Source: Locusta migratoria (taxonomy: Eukaryota; Arthropoda; Insecta; Orthoptera; Acrididae). From it: DNA of 64,000 nucleotides. A program made the translations under genes and the position numbers. The notes beneath the pieces are model-generated. The model saw nothing but the letters and a program-made list of their open reading frames with translations, searched no databases and was not told the origin of the DNA. Where the stretch lies: positions 261,073,151 to 261,137,150 of the forward strand of contig CM048750.1 in the NCBI GenBank assembly GCA_026315105.1. The letters are read 5' to 3'. Below, one piece after another: positions 21,060-31,870 of this stretch. The stretch's first letter is position 1. Every line of letters starts with the position of its first letter.

Positions 21060-22580
21060 TATTTATTCAACGGACATGAGAAATATTGCAGAAATTACTG
21101 CAACCAATCGCTTTTTTTTGTGTAAGGTATTTATTAGACCATAACCGACTTCGAACTGCTTAGTAGCTCATCGTCACATTGTACAAACAATACTGCTTTG
21201 GATTAACACGAAATCTCTTAGCATGTAGTCTAATCATAATCTTTGGTTTGTTTACAATCTGTAAAAGACATGAGAGTTTTTGTGGAAATATATGTGCTGT
21301 GTACTGGCATTTGCATTTTTTTTCCAAAGTGATACACATAACGAATATACTTATAATGAATTTACTAACTGTAAGTAACACATTGAAGACAAATTAATAT
21401 TGTAAATATTATATGTAAAGTACTATATGTAGTATTTACTTACTCTCGTTCTCTATCTTATCACAGATACACAGTAACACTAAAAGACAAATAAAACGCA
21501 CGTAAATTATAAAAACTTTTATCCATTATGTGTCGGAGCCTGCGATTTTAACTTGAAATAGGTTTCAGAAATTACTGCAACCAGTCGCCTTTTTTTTATT
21601 CTCAATGAAGTTATTTATTGAACTATTTTTATACACTTTGTTGAATGCATATGTTAACTTTGTAATGCAACTTTTGTTCTTGTTTAATCTATATTGGCAT
21701 TATATTTATATCCTATAAATAAGATGAACTTTAGTCAATGTTTGGATTCACACGAAATCTCTTAGCCTGTAGTATAAACATACTCTTTGGTTTGTTTACA
21801 ATTTGAAAGACGCGGGAGTTGCTGTGCTGTGGTAATGTGTGTGCAGTGTTGTGAATTGTACAAAATGTTATCCAAAAGCGGAACACACATGGATATACTT
21901 AATATGAAACTCCTAACTGTAACATCTTGAAGACGAACTTATCAATATAACACACCACATGTAGTGTTTACTTTCTCTCGTTTTCTGCCCTGTCACAGAT
22001 ACACAGTTAATTGCACTGAAATGTATATGTACCTTCTGATGATGAGCTGCTAGGCAGCTTGGAAACCGATCATGGTTTAATAAATATTTTCATTGATAAA
22101 ACAAAGGCGACTGGTTGCAGTAATTTCTGAAATCTATTTCAACTTACAGTCGCAGGTTCCGATCCATAATGGTTAACAATTTTATACATTTAAGTGCATT
22201 TAATTGCTTTGTAGTGTCACTGTGCACCTTTGATACGACAGAGAACGAGAACAAGTAAATACTACACATAGTACTTTACATAGAATATTTACAATATTAG
22301 TTTGTCTTCAACGTGTTACTTACAGTTAGGAAATTCATTATAAGTATACTCGTTATGTGTATCACTTTGGAAAAAAATATTGCAAATGCCACTACACTGC
22401 ACATACACTTCCACAGACAAAAACTCTCACGTCTTTTACAGATTGTAAACAAACCAAAGATTATGGTTAGACTACATGCTAAGAGATTTCGTGTTAATCC
22501 AAAGCTTTTGTTGGTCATAACTCACAATGACGAATGCTATATATTAGTCACAGGATATAATTACACAGCAAATTTTAATT
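21060..22580. repeat. Nested 1.5-kb palindrome with an internal third copy
   Basis: Left arm (about 21150-21600) and right arm (about 22100-22560) are inverted copies (CGAAATCTCTTAGCATGTAG, TTTGGTTTGTTTACAATCTG, GATACACATAACGA, GCAACCAGTCGCC). The centre (21730-22035) holds a further direct copy of the left arm. Small 72-73-codon frames on each arm mirror each other and reflect the repeat, not genes. Hammerhead-like modules lie at 21144-21176 (minus, decayed) and 22036-22071 (plus, intact core). Confidence 0.75.
22036..22071 (+). ncRNA. Hammerhead-like motif in the palindrome centre
   Basis: CTGATGA (22036-22042) is followed by a hairpin with stem AGCTGC/GCAGCT and loop TAG, then GAAA (22062-22065), then ACCGAT and C. 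This fits the hammerhead order CUGANGA, stem II, GAAA, stem III, U-H. Stem III would be only A-C-C/G-A-T-like and would probably need dimerisation. Stem I was not convincingly identified. The activity is unproven. Confidence 0.45.
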
Positions 22581-23329
22581 AAATACGAACAGACGATAAA
22601 TTACAAATTTAACATATGAAGGTTACAAAGAGTATGAAATAAGATTTCTAAATGATATTTACGTTAATTTTGGGAGTATTGGTTTTAAGATTACTTTTAA
22701 CACATATTGAGGTGGCATAAAAGACATTTGAAACTGGTACTTTAATCGATAATTTAAAAAATAACCCATAATTTGGGCCTTTGGTAGGGGAGTAGGCGGT
22801 AATGAGAGGGAAGGTTAAAGGGGGGGGGGGAGAGGGAGAGGAAGAGATAGGGGGAACAAAGAGAAAGAAAGTAAGTGTGAAGGAAAGTGTAGGTGTGTGT
22901 TTCTTGCATTTATTTATTTTTTTAGAGACTGTTTAGTTCTTCAAATTTAAACCATCGTTGAAATTCTGGAAGAATGAGTTATTTGCTAATTCTGTGTCTT
23001 AATCTAGAATGGTGAATCATAATTTATATTTGTGGGTGAAGGTCCATCTTTATTTCCTAGTCTACAGTAAGTAGGGTATGTATCTAACGGAATGTTTGTT
23101 TTGTATGGAGAACGTGGGTTTGCATAAGTTTTTTAAACGAGTGCATCAGTGTGCTCTTTGTACCGGACGTGGCAGAATTCTGCTATTAGTTCTATACATG
23201 TTACTACGTAGGAATGGATTAAAGTAAGTGACTCTGCGTATAAATAATTCGTGAGATTGTATCCCTGTCTACAATTGTGAGGATGGCTGAAAACACAGCA
23301 CAAAAAATTAATGGATAAATTAATTAATT
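22581..23329. other. Unassigned, with purine-rich tract
   Basis: A G/A-rich run lies at 22817-22870 (GGGGGGGGGGAGAGGGAGAGG). Otherwise it is AT-rich with no feature recognised. Confidence 0.35.
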
Positions 23330-23404
23330 AATGGATAAATTGTGATCCTTCAGTTTCTCCCGGCGTATTTGATAATCAAAATATCCACGGGTGTACTGCC
23401 GGTC

Positions 23405-23458
23405 TATAGTGTCCAACGGGCACAATATTTCGGCGATCATACATGTCGCCATCATCAG
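23405..23458 (-). ncRNA. Hammerhead-like motif in the left PLE arm
   Basis: This is the mirror image of 24187-24240: minus-strand CTGATGA, GGCGA/TCGCC hairpin, GAAATATTGTG and CACTATA. Its conservation in both arms is expected if the arms derive from one pLTR. Confidence 0.55.
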
Positions 23459-23552
23459 GTGAACTGTCGGACTGAACTCCTGGAAACGCGCCGGCACGGA
23501 GATCCGCACGCTACGGCTGCATTTTGAGAAAACACCAGGTTGGAACTGTTTT

Positions 23553-24107
23553 TTGTCCGCGAATAAAATTCGTGCACTGGTGGGGAGCGCTAAAGACGAT
23601 CTCGGTTTGAGGAAGGCGGGCGTGTACCAGATTCCGTGTCAGTGTGGAAAGTCATATATTGGACAGACGATGCGTACCGTCGAGGATCGATGCGTTGAAC
23701 ACCAGAGGCACACACGATTGATGTATCCGAGCAAGTCAGCGGTCGCTGAACATTGTTTGTCGGAGAATCACGCCATGGAGTATGAACACACTAGGATTCT
23801 GGTACAGACGTCGAGATACTGGGACAGCGTCGTTAGAGAGGCCATTGAAATTCGCACAAGTGACGACCTCATAAACCGTGACTCTGGCTATAATCTTAGC
23901 AAAGCTTGGGAACCAGCGATTGGGTTAATTAAGAGTAAACCTAGCAAACGTAACGAAGTGACGACCACGGCGGACAGAGCCCTCACACCGACGTCTTCTC
24001 AGACGCCGGCGCAATCGGTTCCACTGCGCGGCCGCGGCGCGGGGCGCGGACCGCGGAGGGGTCGCTCCGCGGGAAGCGGGTATTTAAATGGCCCGCTACC
24101 GGGCTAG
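23553..24107 (+). pseudogene. Penelope-like GIY-YIG endonuclease domain, 5'-truncated
   Basis: The 184-codon frame starts within the end of the RT thumb (IRALVGSAKDDLGLRKAGVY, residues 6-25) and contains IPCQCGKSYIGQT at 27-39 (Cys29 and Cys31), R41, R46 and EH at 49-50. It then has HTRLMYPSKSAVAEHCLSEN, REAIEIRTSDDLINRD and a Pro/Arg/Gly-rich end (RGRGAGRGPRRGRSAGSG). PLE endonucleases cut target DNA to prime reverse transcription. The RT is gone, so this copy is dead, although the domain itself is uninterrupted. The apparent Met is arbitrary, since the upstream sequence is the inverted arm. Confidence 0.8.
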
Positions 24108-24186
24108 AACCCAGTTCCTTTCGAGCAGCCGTAGCGTGCGGATCTCCGTGCCGGCGCGTTTCCAGGAGTTCAGTCCGTCAGTTCAC

Positions 24187-24240
24187 CTGATGATGGCGAC
24201 ATGTATGATCGCCGAAATATTGTGCCCGTTGGACACTATA
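24187..24240 (+). ncRNA. Hammerhead-like ribozyme core in the right PLE arm
   Basis: CTGATGA at 24187-24193 is followed by T and a perfect five-pair stem GGCGA/TCGCC with loop CATGTATGA, then GAAA (24214-24217). A third stem follows (ATATTGTG against CACTAT, with a two-base bulge and a loop of about nine) and then A as the H base at the predicted cleavage position. All invariant core positions of a hammerhead are present. Hammerhead motifs are known from the terminal repeats of Penelope-like elements. Stem I pairing between the bases before 24187 and after 24240 is weak by eye. Confidence 0.6.
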
Positions 24241-24283
24241 GACCGGCAGTACACCCGTGGATATTTTGATCAATGGATAAATT

Positions 24284-24588
24284 AATTTATTAAACAATCT
24301 TCCACTGTTAAATTTATATGTCACATTTACCAAAATACTAATTGGCTGACTCACAGCCTGAGCACGTGAAAGATAGTAGTATCTGAATTTTAACAAGTTA
24401 GCTAGATTCGATAAAGTATAAGTCTTAACTGAAGCCTGCACACTTTGTCAGACTTTTTTTTATACGGTTAGACCCACCTTTAACGAGCCTACTTTCGAAC
24501 AGATCATAATCGAAGTGTCTTCTTCTGCCACGGCATTGTTTACGAGGCCACCTTTGAGAAGTATAAAATGTTGTCTAGTCATTAAAAC
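24284..24588. other. Unassigned spacer
   Basis: AT-rich, with no recognised element. Confidence 0.3.
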
Positions 24589-25470
24589 ATTGTTGTTGTT
24601 GTTATGGTCTTCAGTCCGGAGACTGGTTTGATATAGCTCTCCAGCCTACTCTACTGAGCAAGCCTTTTCATTTCCTCATAAGAAAGGCAACCCACATCCA
24701 TTTGAATACGCTTACTTTACGCGTCTCTTGGTCTCCCTCTGCGATTTTTGCCCCTCACACTTACCTCCAATGCTAAATTTACGACTCCTTGATGTCTAAG
24801 AATGTGTCCTACCAAGCGATCCCTTCTTTTAGTCAAGGTATGCCAAAAATTCCTTTTCTCACCAATTCTGTTCAGTACCTCTTCATTAATTACGCGATCT
24901 ACCCACCTAATCTTCAGCATTCTTCTGTATCACCACATTACAAAAGCCTCTATTCTCTTCCTCTCTACACTGTTTATCGTCCATGTTTCACTCCCGTACA
25001 AGGCGACGCTCCACATAAATGCCTTCAGAAAAGACTTCCTTACACTTAAATTAATATTCGATGTTAGCAAATTTCTCTTTTTTAAAAATACTTTTCTTCC
25101 CATTGCCATTCTGCACTTTATATCCTGTGTACTGCGACTGTCTTACGTTATTTTACTACCCAAGTAACAAAACTCATCTACCACCTTCATTGATTCGTTA
25201 CCTAATCTAATTCCTTCAGCATCGCCTGATTTTCTAAGACCGCATTCCATTATTTTTGTTTTGCTCTTGTTAATGTTCATTTTATACACACCTTTCAACA
25301 TTCTGTCCATTCCATTCAACTGCTCTTCCAGGTCCCTTGCTGTCTCTATCAGCAAAACGCAATGTTTTTATTTCTTCACCCTGAACTTTAATCCCTATTC
25401 CAAATTTTTCCCTGATTTCCTTACCGCCTGCTCGATGTACAAATTGAATTACACCGGAGGTCATGTATAT
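24589..25470 (-). pseudogene. RTE-type LINE, 3' 0.9 kb
   Basis: On the minus strand, from 25440 leftward: GIGIKVQGEEIKTLRFAD (RT motif C region, with FADD altered), ARDLEEQLNGMDRML and KMNINKSKTKIMECG. Next come VVDEFCYLGSKIT, then the WVDRVINEEVLNRIGEKRNF and GHILRHQGVVNLALEGSV C-terminal block and a 3' UTR. Frames are broken by stops, and everything upstream of RT motif C is missing. This is the longest uninterrupted RTE copy here. Confidence 0.8.
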
Positions 25471-25476
25471 ACAAAA

Positions 25477-25481
<5 letters not shown>

Positions 25482-25560
<79 letters not shown>
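25482..25560. repeat. (TA)n microsatellite
   Basis: About 39 AT units. It accounts for the Tyr-Ile repeat frames on both strands. Confidence 0.97.
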
Positions 25561-25562
<2 letters not shown>

Positions 25563-26137
25563 CAAATGTGTAAGTGTTCGTTGAAGTGACATCGACCCAG
25601 ATACGTAAGACATTATGCCTTCTATAATACACAACCAATACTTCAAGAGCCAAGTTGAACGACCGAGGAAGGCAACAATCGTCATAATCGATACAACTGT
25701 CCAACATGTAATCAGACGTGAACCGTACCGACAAAAATCTTTATATTAATCAGTTGAATAAAACCTGAATCAAGGACAGCGCTGATTCGTTCTTCTATCT
25801 AGATAATACAATGTGAAGGTGTAAAAAAATGTATAGCTGGCTAACTGAAAAAAATATATACAAAAAGGTTGAAAAGTATTTCGAATAAGATATTAAGTGA
25901 TATTTGAGACTCTTTGTAAAATTTTGTAAGCACTAACTCTCAAGAACAATGCAAATGGGTAAATCATCTCAAGGAATTAGTGCTTATTCCTAAGTATTTA
26001 TTATTGCATCTTATTTGTTCTATAACTTCATAATTCTTCTTAAAGAAGTGGGATATTTTTAACAAACGGCGATTTCGTAACCCAGAGTTAATTTTTCTTT
26101 TCAAAAACCATATTTTAACGGCTGTACTACTGACAAG
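25561..26137. other. AT-rich spacer, nothing recognised
   Basis: No coding or repeat termini were identified. Confidence 0.3.
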
Positions 26138-26139
26138 TA

Positions 26140-27424
26140 CAGGGTGAGTAAGAAGGAAAATTATGCTTTGAGGGGTGATACTTGGTGATTCGGAACGAAA
26201 AACGTCTAATAAAATATGCCCTTTTCTTAAAAGTTTGTGGGTAAACCTATGAAAACAACGATAAATTGGAAAAGTGTAGAGTCGTCTTTTATTTGTTTGC
26301 AAACCTATAGTACCAAACTGCTAGCGTCATTAGTCCCTAGACTTACAAACTACTTAAACTAACTTACACTGAGGACAACGCACACACACCGATGCCCGAG
26401 GGAGGACTCGAACCTCCGACTGCGAGCAACCGCGCTTCGCAGCAAGTCGCCTTAGAGCGCTCGGCCACTCCACCGCGGTGGTTTCGAATCTGTGTGTCAG
26501 ATAGCAGGGTGTTTCACGGATTTCTTGATTTCGGTTCGCTTCCCAGAGTAAAGGCTGTCTATCAACGTGTCGTACAACAAGCTCTTAATGTAGTTGAGAA
26601 CATTCTTCAAGGAGTGGAACGCCAGCTCAACTACTAGTAGCTCTAGAAGAATTGCTGCCTAACTTGGTATTCCACAACCAAGAGTGATACGCACAGTACA
26701 CGATCAAGGTCTGTATCCATTTCATCGGCAAAGTGTACAACATCTGCATGAAGGAGATGATGCCACCAGGCAAGAATTCTTTTAATGGGTCATTGTCAAT
26801 GACCTATTAAATCCACGTATTATGTTCATTGATGACTCAACATTTACCCACAACGGAATTAATAACATGCGTAACTCTCGCGTGTGGGCAGATGTAAATG
26901 TGCATGCTACTTTGGAAACGAATTTTCAACGATGCTTCTCAGTCAACGTATGGTGTGGTGTTACTGACGACCAACTCGTCGGTCCAGTTGTTTGTATAAC
27001 CGTCTATTGATTTTCTTCAAAATGTGTTACCAGAATACGTGGAGCACTAGCACTAGCTCGTATATACGTTTAGTATGACGAAGCTCCGAGACATTCCGTA
27101 CGACCAGTGACATAGTATCTCAACACAACGTATCCTGGTAGTTGGATCGGTCGCCGTGAAGTTATTGCTTGGACACCGAGGTCACCCGATCTTATCCCAC
27201 TAGATTACTGTATGAGGGGATGGCCGAAGAGCGAAGTGTACAAGCGCAAAATGGACATAAGAGAGGAACTTCTCGCTCGTATTTTACACGCTTGTGCTCA
27301 ATTAAATGAATGCAGAACTGAGCTCCGATCGGCAACATAACACCTGTCTACTAGCACAGCAAAATGCATTGTAGTTGACAGTGGACTGAGTGAACATCTT
27401 CTGTGAGGAATCTTATACTCAGTT
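26140..27424 (+). pseudogene. Mariner-superfamily transposon with broken DDE transposase
   Basis: The left end CAGGGTGAGTAAGAAGG follows a TA dinucleotide. Plus-strand translation gives a helix-turn-helix end and linker (GIPQPRVIRTVHDQGLYPFH near 26668). The catalytic core follows: FIDDSTFTHNGINNMRNSRVW (26820-26885), where the first Asp box reads DDST instead of the usual DExT, and FSVNVWCGVTDDQLVGPVV. After further frameshifts comes WTPRSPDLIPLDYCMRGWPK (27170-27225). Stops and shifts disable it. A SINE at about 26300 interrupts the region between terminus and coding. The right terminus was not found before the SINE at 27438. Confidence 0.7.
26300..26483 (-). mobile_element. tRNA-derived SINE (Leu-like head)
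   Basis: The minus-strand head is GGTGGAGTGGCCGAGCGCTC with B box GGAGGTTCGAGTCCTCC, followed by GTGTGTGCGTTGTCCTCAG and a TTTGTAAGTCTAGGGAC tail. It is related to 3303 and 52195. Confidence 0.8.
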
Positions 27425-27437
27425 ATACAAACCATGA

Positions 27438-27628
27438 GCCGGCCGAGGGGACTGAGGCGCTCCAGTCACGTTCTGCACGGCCATTAAAGTCGGGGGTTCG
27501 AATCTCCCCTCGGGCATGGATATTTGTGCCGTCCTTAGTATTAGCTAGTTCATAAGTAGTTTGTAAGTTTAGAGACCGATAACCCCGTTGGTAAGTCCCA
27601 TAAGATATACAAACATTTGAACATTTGA
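27438..27628 (+). mobile_element. tRNA-derived SINE (family I) with 13-bp target duplication
   Basis: ATACAAACCATGA flanks it at 27425-27437 and 27629-27641. The head is shortened at its 5' end (starts GCCGGCCGAGG), while the B box GGGGGTTCGAATCTCC and tail are intact. Confidence 0.9.
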
Positions 27629-27650
27629 ATACAAACCATGACATTAAATT

Positions 27651-27906
27651 ATGGAAGGAAGGAAGCTTAGGTTTTAACGTCCCGTCGACAGCTTGGTCAT
27701 TAGTGACGGAGCTAACGCTCGGCGTTTTGGATAAGGACGGGGAAGGAAATTGGCCATTCCCTCTGAAAGGAACCATCCCGGCATTTGCCTGGGGTGATTT
27801 AGAGAAATCACGGAAAACCTAAATCTGGATGGCGAGAGGCGGATTTGAACCACCGCCCTCCCGAACGCGATTCAAGGGCGTTACCACTGCGCCACCTCGC
27901 TCGGTC
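27651..27906 (-). mobile_element. tRNA-derived SINE (family IV)
   Basis: The minus-strand head GAGCGAGGTGGCGCAGTGG, B box GGTGGTTCAAATCCGCC and body (AGGTTTTCCGTGATTTC, AGGGAATGGCCAATTTCC, GTCACTAATGACCAAGC) form an insect SINE type that I recognise. The frame across it is not a gene. Confidence 0.8.
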
Positions 27907-28092
27907 ATAAAATCATCTTAATTTACTGTTACCTGCACTTTTCCAGTACCTAGTTGTCTTCACTGGTTTACCTAGAACGGTTAAGAAAAGAGCATATTTT
28001 AAACATGGCTGCAATTCAGCAACGGTGGAACAACAGTCCAAGAGTCAACACAGCTTCAGCCGACCAGTTGCATAAAATAGTTTACATCTATA

Positions 28093-28136
28093 AACCTTTA
28101 CCCAGGTTTCGGCAAAATTAATTTTGCCTTCTTCAG
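28093..28136 (-). ncRNA. Hammerhead-like motif, left arm of 28-kb foldback
   Basis: The minus strand reads CTGAAGA, A, a perfect GGCAAAA/TTTTGCC hairpin with loop TTAA, then GAAACCT...AGGTT. This is identical in order to the plus-strand copy at 28277. Confidence 0.5.
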
Positions 28137-28276
28137 AAGAATACAATAAATCTCACATTAAAGTTGTTAAAATGTGGCTGACTCCATGTCAATAGATTAA
28201 AATTTTAAAATTTTAATCTATTGACATGGAGTCAGCCACATTTTAACAACTTTAATGTGAGCTTTATTGTATCCTT

Positions 28277-28320
28277 CTGAAGAAGGCAAAATTAATTTTG
28301 CCGAAACCTGGGTAAAGGTT
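28277..28320 (+). ncRNA. Hammerhead-like motif, right arm of 28-kb foldback
   Basis: CTGAAGA (28277-28283) fits CUGANGA with N = A. Stem II is GGCAAAA/TTTTGCC. GAAA lies at 28303-28306. Stem III is ACCT/AGGT with loop GGGTAA, and T occupies the H position. Stem I by eye is poor, so activity today is doubtful. Confidence 0.5.
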
Positions 28321-28376
28321 TATAGATGTAAACTATTTTATGCAACTGGTCGGCTGAAACTGTGTTGATTCTTGGA

Positions 28377-28703
28377 TTAAAAGAGCATATGTTTATTCAA
28401 AGCTTTTTGTTCAGAATCACCACCAATATCAGCTCTTCCCTCCTGACTCATGTCATAAATTAGGAAAAATATTTCGTGCAAATTGTCACACGCTGTGCTA
28501 CGAACATAAATTCGTTTACCGCATGTTCCTATGTCAATAAATGACAATCCAATTGAATGGTAATCATCTGGAAATATAAAGTGGGCTTTTGGGTGTTTCT
28601 GTGCGCTGACACTGGCCAAGGAGACAGATCGGCAACGGGGTACAACGTGCGAGGGTTGTAGGCAGTCTATCCGCTCACGAGAAGGCGAGGCATGCAGCGT
28701 CAA
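28377..28703 (-). other. Orphan 108-codon frame, partly inverted-duplicated
   Basis: The predicted peptide shows no known domain, signal peptide or membrane segment. Its middle (SIGLSFIDIGTCGKRIY) comes from about 85 bases that reappear in inverted orientation at 28905-28980, so the frame lies in a repeat arm. I treat it as probably not a gene, but it is the longest unexplained frame of this part of the window. Confidence 0.3.
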
Positions 28704-28904
28704 GCGACAGTCTGCGTGACACTGCGAGCAATGACAGCGCTCACATCTATCTCGTACCGATTTCGCTGGCCGGTATTATGCATCGTGGCTTGTTGGTATA
28801 GGGAAAAGAAATTGTGCCCTATTGTAGATCTGCCCCATGGCCAAAGTCGGGGCACAGTAACACCCAAAAGTCTATTCCATATTTCGAAATTCTAACCAAT
28901 CAAT

Positions 28905-28980
28905 TGCATTGTCATTTATTGACATAGGAACATGCGGAAAACGAATTTATTTTTGTAGCTCAGTGTGTGACAATTTGCGT
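28905..28980 (+). repeat. Inverted partner of 28495-28565
   Basis: CATTGTCATTTATTGACATA and GGAACATGCGG-AAACGAATTTA repeat the complement of 28500-28560 with few changes. The intervening ~340 bases hold no recognised sequence. Confidence 0.6.
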
Positions 28981-29334
28981 ATTTTAAAATGACGGAAAAA
29001 TTGTGGATACAACATTTTCTCGCAATAAAAGAGTTCTGGCCACTTCACATATAGTCACAGGGCCCAGCTCGTCACATTTCAGGCGACTTCGTTCTCCAAC
29101 ACTCCACTACTAGAAGACTTTTCTAGCGTTCTGCTCGCAATACCTAATGCTCTCTCACTTCACAGACGCGCTGCATACCAATTAAATACACTGACAGTGC
29201 AAATCTTAGTTTATCCACAGTCACTAACTTCTCACTTGATGATCATAAAATGTCTAAACATTGTCAGCAGCGACTTCGCCTTGTTATCGATTACCATCAA
29301 TAATTATGCCCATGGCACTTGGGTTGCGATAAAA

Positions 29335-29528
29335 TGTTCAAATGTTTGTAGAGCTTATGGGACTTAACTACGGGGTCATCAGTCCCTAAACTTACAAACT
29401 ACTTATGAACTAGCTAATACTAAGGACGGCACGAATATCTATGCCCGAGGGGGGATTCGAAGCCCCGACCGTAGTGGGCGCACAGACGGTGACTGCCGCG
29501 CCACAGACAGCTAGGCCACCGCGGCCGG
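29335..29528 (-). mobile_element. tRNA-derived SINE (family I)
   Basis: Tail to head on the plus strand as in 8343-8542. GGGTTGCG before and GGGTTGTG after are a likely 8-bp target duplication with one change. The B box is mutated (GGGGCTTCGAATCC). Confidence 0.8.
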
Positions 29529-30240
29529 CTAGGGTTGTGCTAAGTAGCATTAATACAGGGTATCCCAAACGTTTGAAATCAAAGTTGGCCACAACTGTCT
29601 TGACAAAAGGTTATAAATCAGAATTGCCTCTTTAATTATTTTAAAAATTTTGTGTATTTAAATAACAATTACCTGTGCCATTGATTTAAATTTCTTCCTC
29701 GATGCGTCGTTATGGATTACACTTCCATCTCCAGGTTGATCTACAATTACAGCCACTTTAATACGTAGCAAGCCACTGTGAAATGCATGGGAAATTATGC
29801 TTTCAATCGTAACAGTTAATATAGCTCTTTCTCGTTTCATCTGACAAGGAGACCTTCCCGTCAGTTGGGGATGGTACTTCCCCATACAAAATACTACACG
29901 TAGAAAGTTGTGTGCGGTGGTAGCAATTTCATACGTCCATCCTTTAAATTAATCACGCCACCATTCATAAGTGACCAAGCTGGTCGTGGGCAAGCTGAAG
30001 AATGGCACAAGACAAATATCAATCCCGAATACACTCAGATAATTTCCGCTTTTCGTGGAGTAGTAAATTGCCACGTAAATTGATGTCAGAGAGACGGATA
30101 ATCCTAAATTTACTGTACACTAATAATTAATTCTGTTCTTCCTTTTCCTTGCGCCTTTTTCACGTTTTCGCGATGTAGGCCTTGTTAACTAAGAACCCTG
30201 CTTGATTAATGTAACAGTGGCTGGATGTCCTTTCTGTAAT
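29529..30240. other. Unassigned, with a 75-codon minus-strand frame
   Basis: The frame 29658-29885 (minus) starts MGKYHPQLTGRSPCQMKRER. It has no domain I can name and may be part of an unrecognised repeat. Confidence 0.3.
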
Positions 30241-30284
30241 AATGAACTGCAGTATGTTTACCGTCCATATGTTCAATCACGCGA

Positions 30285-30835
30285 TGCTGAAGGAATTAGA
30301 TAAGGTAACGAAACAATAAAGGTGGTAGATGAGTTTACGTACTTGAGCAGCAAAATAATACTGTACAGAGGATATGAAATGCCGAATGGTAATGGGAAAA
30401 ATGCGATTCTGAAAAAGATAAATTTGTTAACATCGAATATTTATATGTTAGGAAGTCATTTGTGTAAAGTGTTGCTTTGTACGCTAGTGAAACATTGACG
30501 ATAAATAGTTCAGACAGGAAGAGGATGGGAGGTTTTGAAATGTGGTACTACAGAAGAACGCTGAAGGTTAGGTGGGTAGATCGGGTAATTAAGGACGTAA
30601 GGAACAGAATTAGGGAGAAAAGAAATTTCTGGCATACCTTGACTAAAAAAAAGGGATCGATTGGTAGGCTACATTCTTAGACATCAACAAATCGTGTAAT
30701 TAGCCATAGAGGGAAGTCTGTGGTGTACAAATCACCGAGGAAGGCCAAAACAACGAATACGGCAATCAAAGAGTGGAGAGCTGCATCAAATTAGTCACCG
30801 GATTGAAGACAACTACAACACGTTAAACACTGTTA
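30285..30835 (+). pseudogene. RTE-type LINE C-terminal fragment
   Basis: Plus strand: KVVDEFTYLSSKIILYRGYEM-like, KNAILKKINLLTSNIY, then SSDRKRMGGFEMWYYRRTLKVRWVDR in pieces, RNRIREKRNFWHTLTKK and the 3' UTR. It is the same family as 8543-9280 and 24589-25470, with several frame breaks. Confidence 0.75.
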
Positions 30836-31870
30836 CGACAGCTCGTTAAGTAAGCTATACCAATGGACATGAAAATACAGTTACGCAGAGGAACGTAGTA
30901 AATGCGGAAGCATTGACTCAGTCTGTTGCTAGCGATCGTATACCTGATCCATGAACAACTTCCGTTATGTTCTTAAGCTCACGGTTCCCGTTGTGCTCCT
31001 GTTTTTTTCCTCTATGGGTAACACAGCCCCAGTACCGTGTCTAAGTCGTTGACCTCCGCGCAAGAGATCCTAAAGCTGTCTGTTCCACTATTTAAGTGCG
31101 AGCTCGTCAACATTCCACTAACTATCCTGCAGTTTACAGCTAGGAAAACCAGTGTAATAACCTCACTTGTTGTGTTATGCAGTTTGAGTACTGCTTTATT
31201 CTCACAGTGCTACTAACTAATCTTGTAAGATAAAGATCAAATTTCGTTTTGCGAATGACAGGTATTATAGTGGGACACGGACGATAGGTTCAAAAGTAAA
31301 GTTCTTCAGTATGGTCGTGTTGGACTTCGATCCTGGCCCTTCCACTACACTTGAAGTATAACTGAAACTTCACTGTTCAATTATAGAAAAAAATCTTTAA
31401 ATGTTTCTTTCTAGGTCCTTGTGCAAGATAAGAGAAAATAAAACTGTTCCCAAAACAAAATACTTCCAAGTTAAAAATTTGGTATATAGTTCTTACTGAA
31501 ATTTCGATATATATTTTGGAAACCACAGATATTGTTCGTTGAATCCGTTGACAAAATATATCGCTTTACAAAATACAAATTCACTGTCTTTTAATCAATA
31601 AAATTATAGCTACGTCCCTCACTTCTTAAAGTCCAAAAAAAAAAAAAAAAAATAAAAAAAATCTGTAAATAACTTCGTAATATAGTTTCAGCACAATATA
31701 TAAATGCTCGCTCTTCTAAACAGCTGAAATAACTGTTCTCTAAACACTGGCACTTGAAGTAAAATTTAACGTTTTATTTTCTTGAGTCACAAATCCATAT
31801 ATAATATAACACAATGTCTGATCTCTCTCCTAAGAACTCAATATAAAGACTGAAACTGTTTATCTGAACA
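30836..31870. other. AT-rich spacer with an A run
   Basis: A poly-A-like run lies at 31636-31662. No element or gene was recognised. Confidence 0.3.

Larger units (their letters stand above)
23342..24271 (+). mobile_element. Penelope-like element insertion with inverted pLTRs and 12-bp target duplication
   Basis: AATGGATAAATT occurs at 23330-23341 and 24272-24283, which defines a 930-bp insertion. Inside are a short unpaired leader (GTTTCTCCCGGCGTATTTG), an inverted arm (23368-23525), an endonuclease frame (23553-24107) and the matching arm (24125-24271). Head-to-head pseudo-LTRs with 5'-truncated coding are a known PLE insertion form. Each arm carries the hammerhead-like core. Confidence 0.85.
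27998..28378. mobile_element. Near-perfect foldback element with paired hammerhead-like motifs
   Basis: AAAAGAGCATAT duplicates the target at 27986-27997 and 28379-28390. After ~38 unpaired bases, the arms 28036-28206 and 28207-28377 are almost perfect reverse complements, with no real loop (AAAATTTTAAAATTTT at the centre). Each arm contains CTGAAGA, a hairpin, GAAAC and an ACCT/AGGT stem. It has no coding capacity. The layout (TSD, leader, arm, arm, TSD) matches the PLE insertion at 23342. Confidence 0.8.

Noticed and set aside
21179..22518. Mirror-image 72-73-codon hydrophobic peptides as a conserved gene pair
   Set aside because: They lie on the arms of a palindrome. Similarity follows from the DNA inversion, and there is no further coding context.
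25261..25734. Long frames with Tyr-Ile repeats
   Set aside because: These arise entirely from the (TA)n microsatellite. The same applies at 57665-58205.
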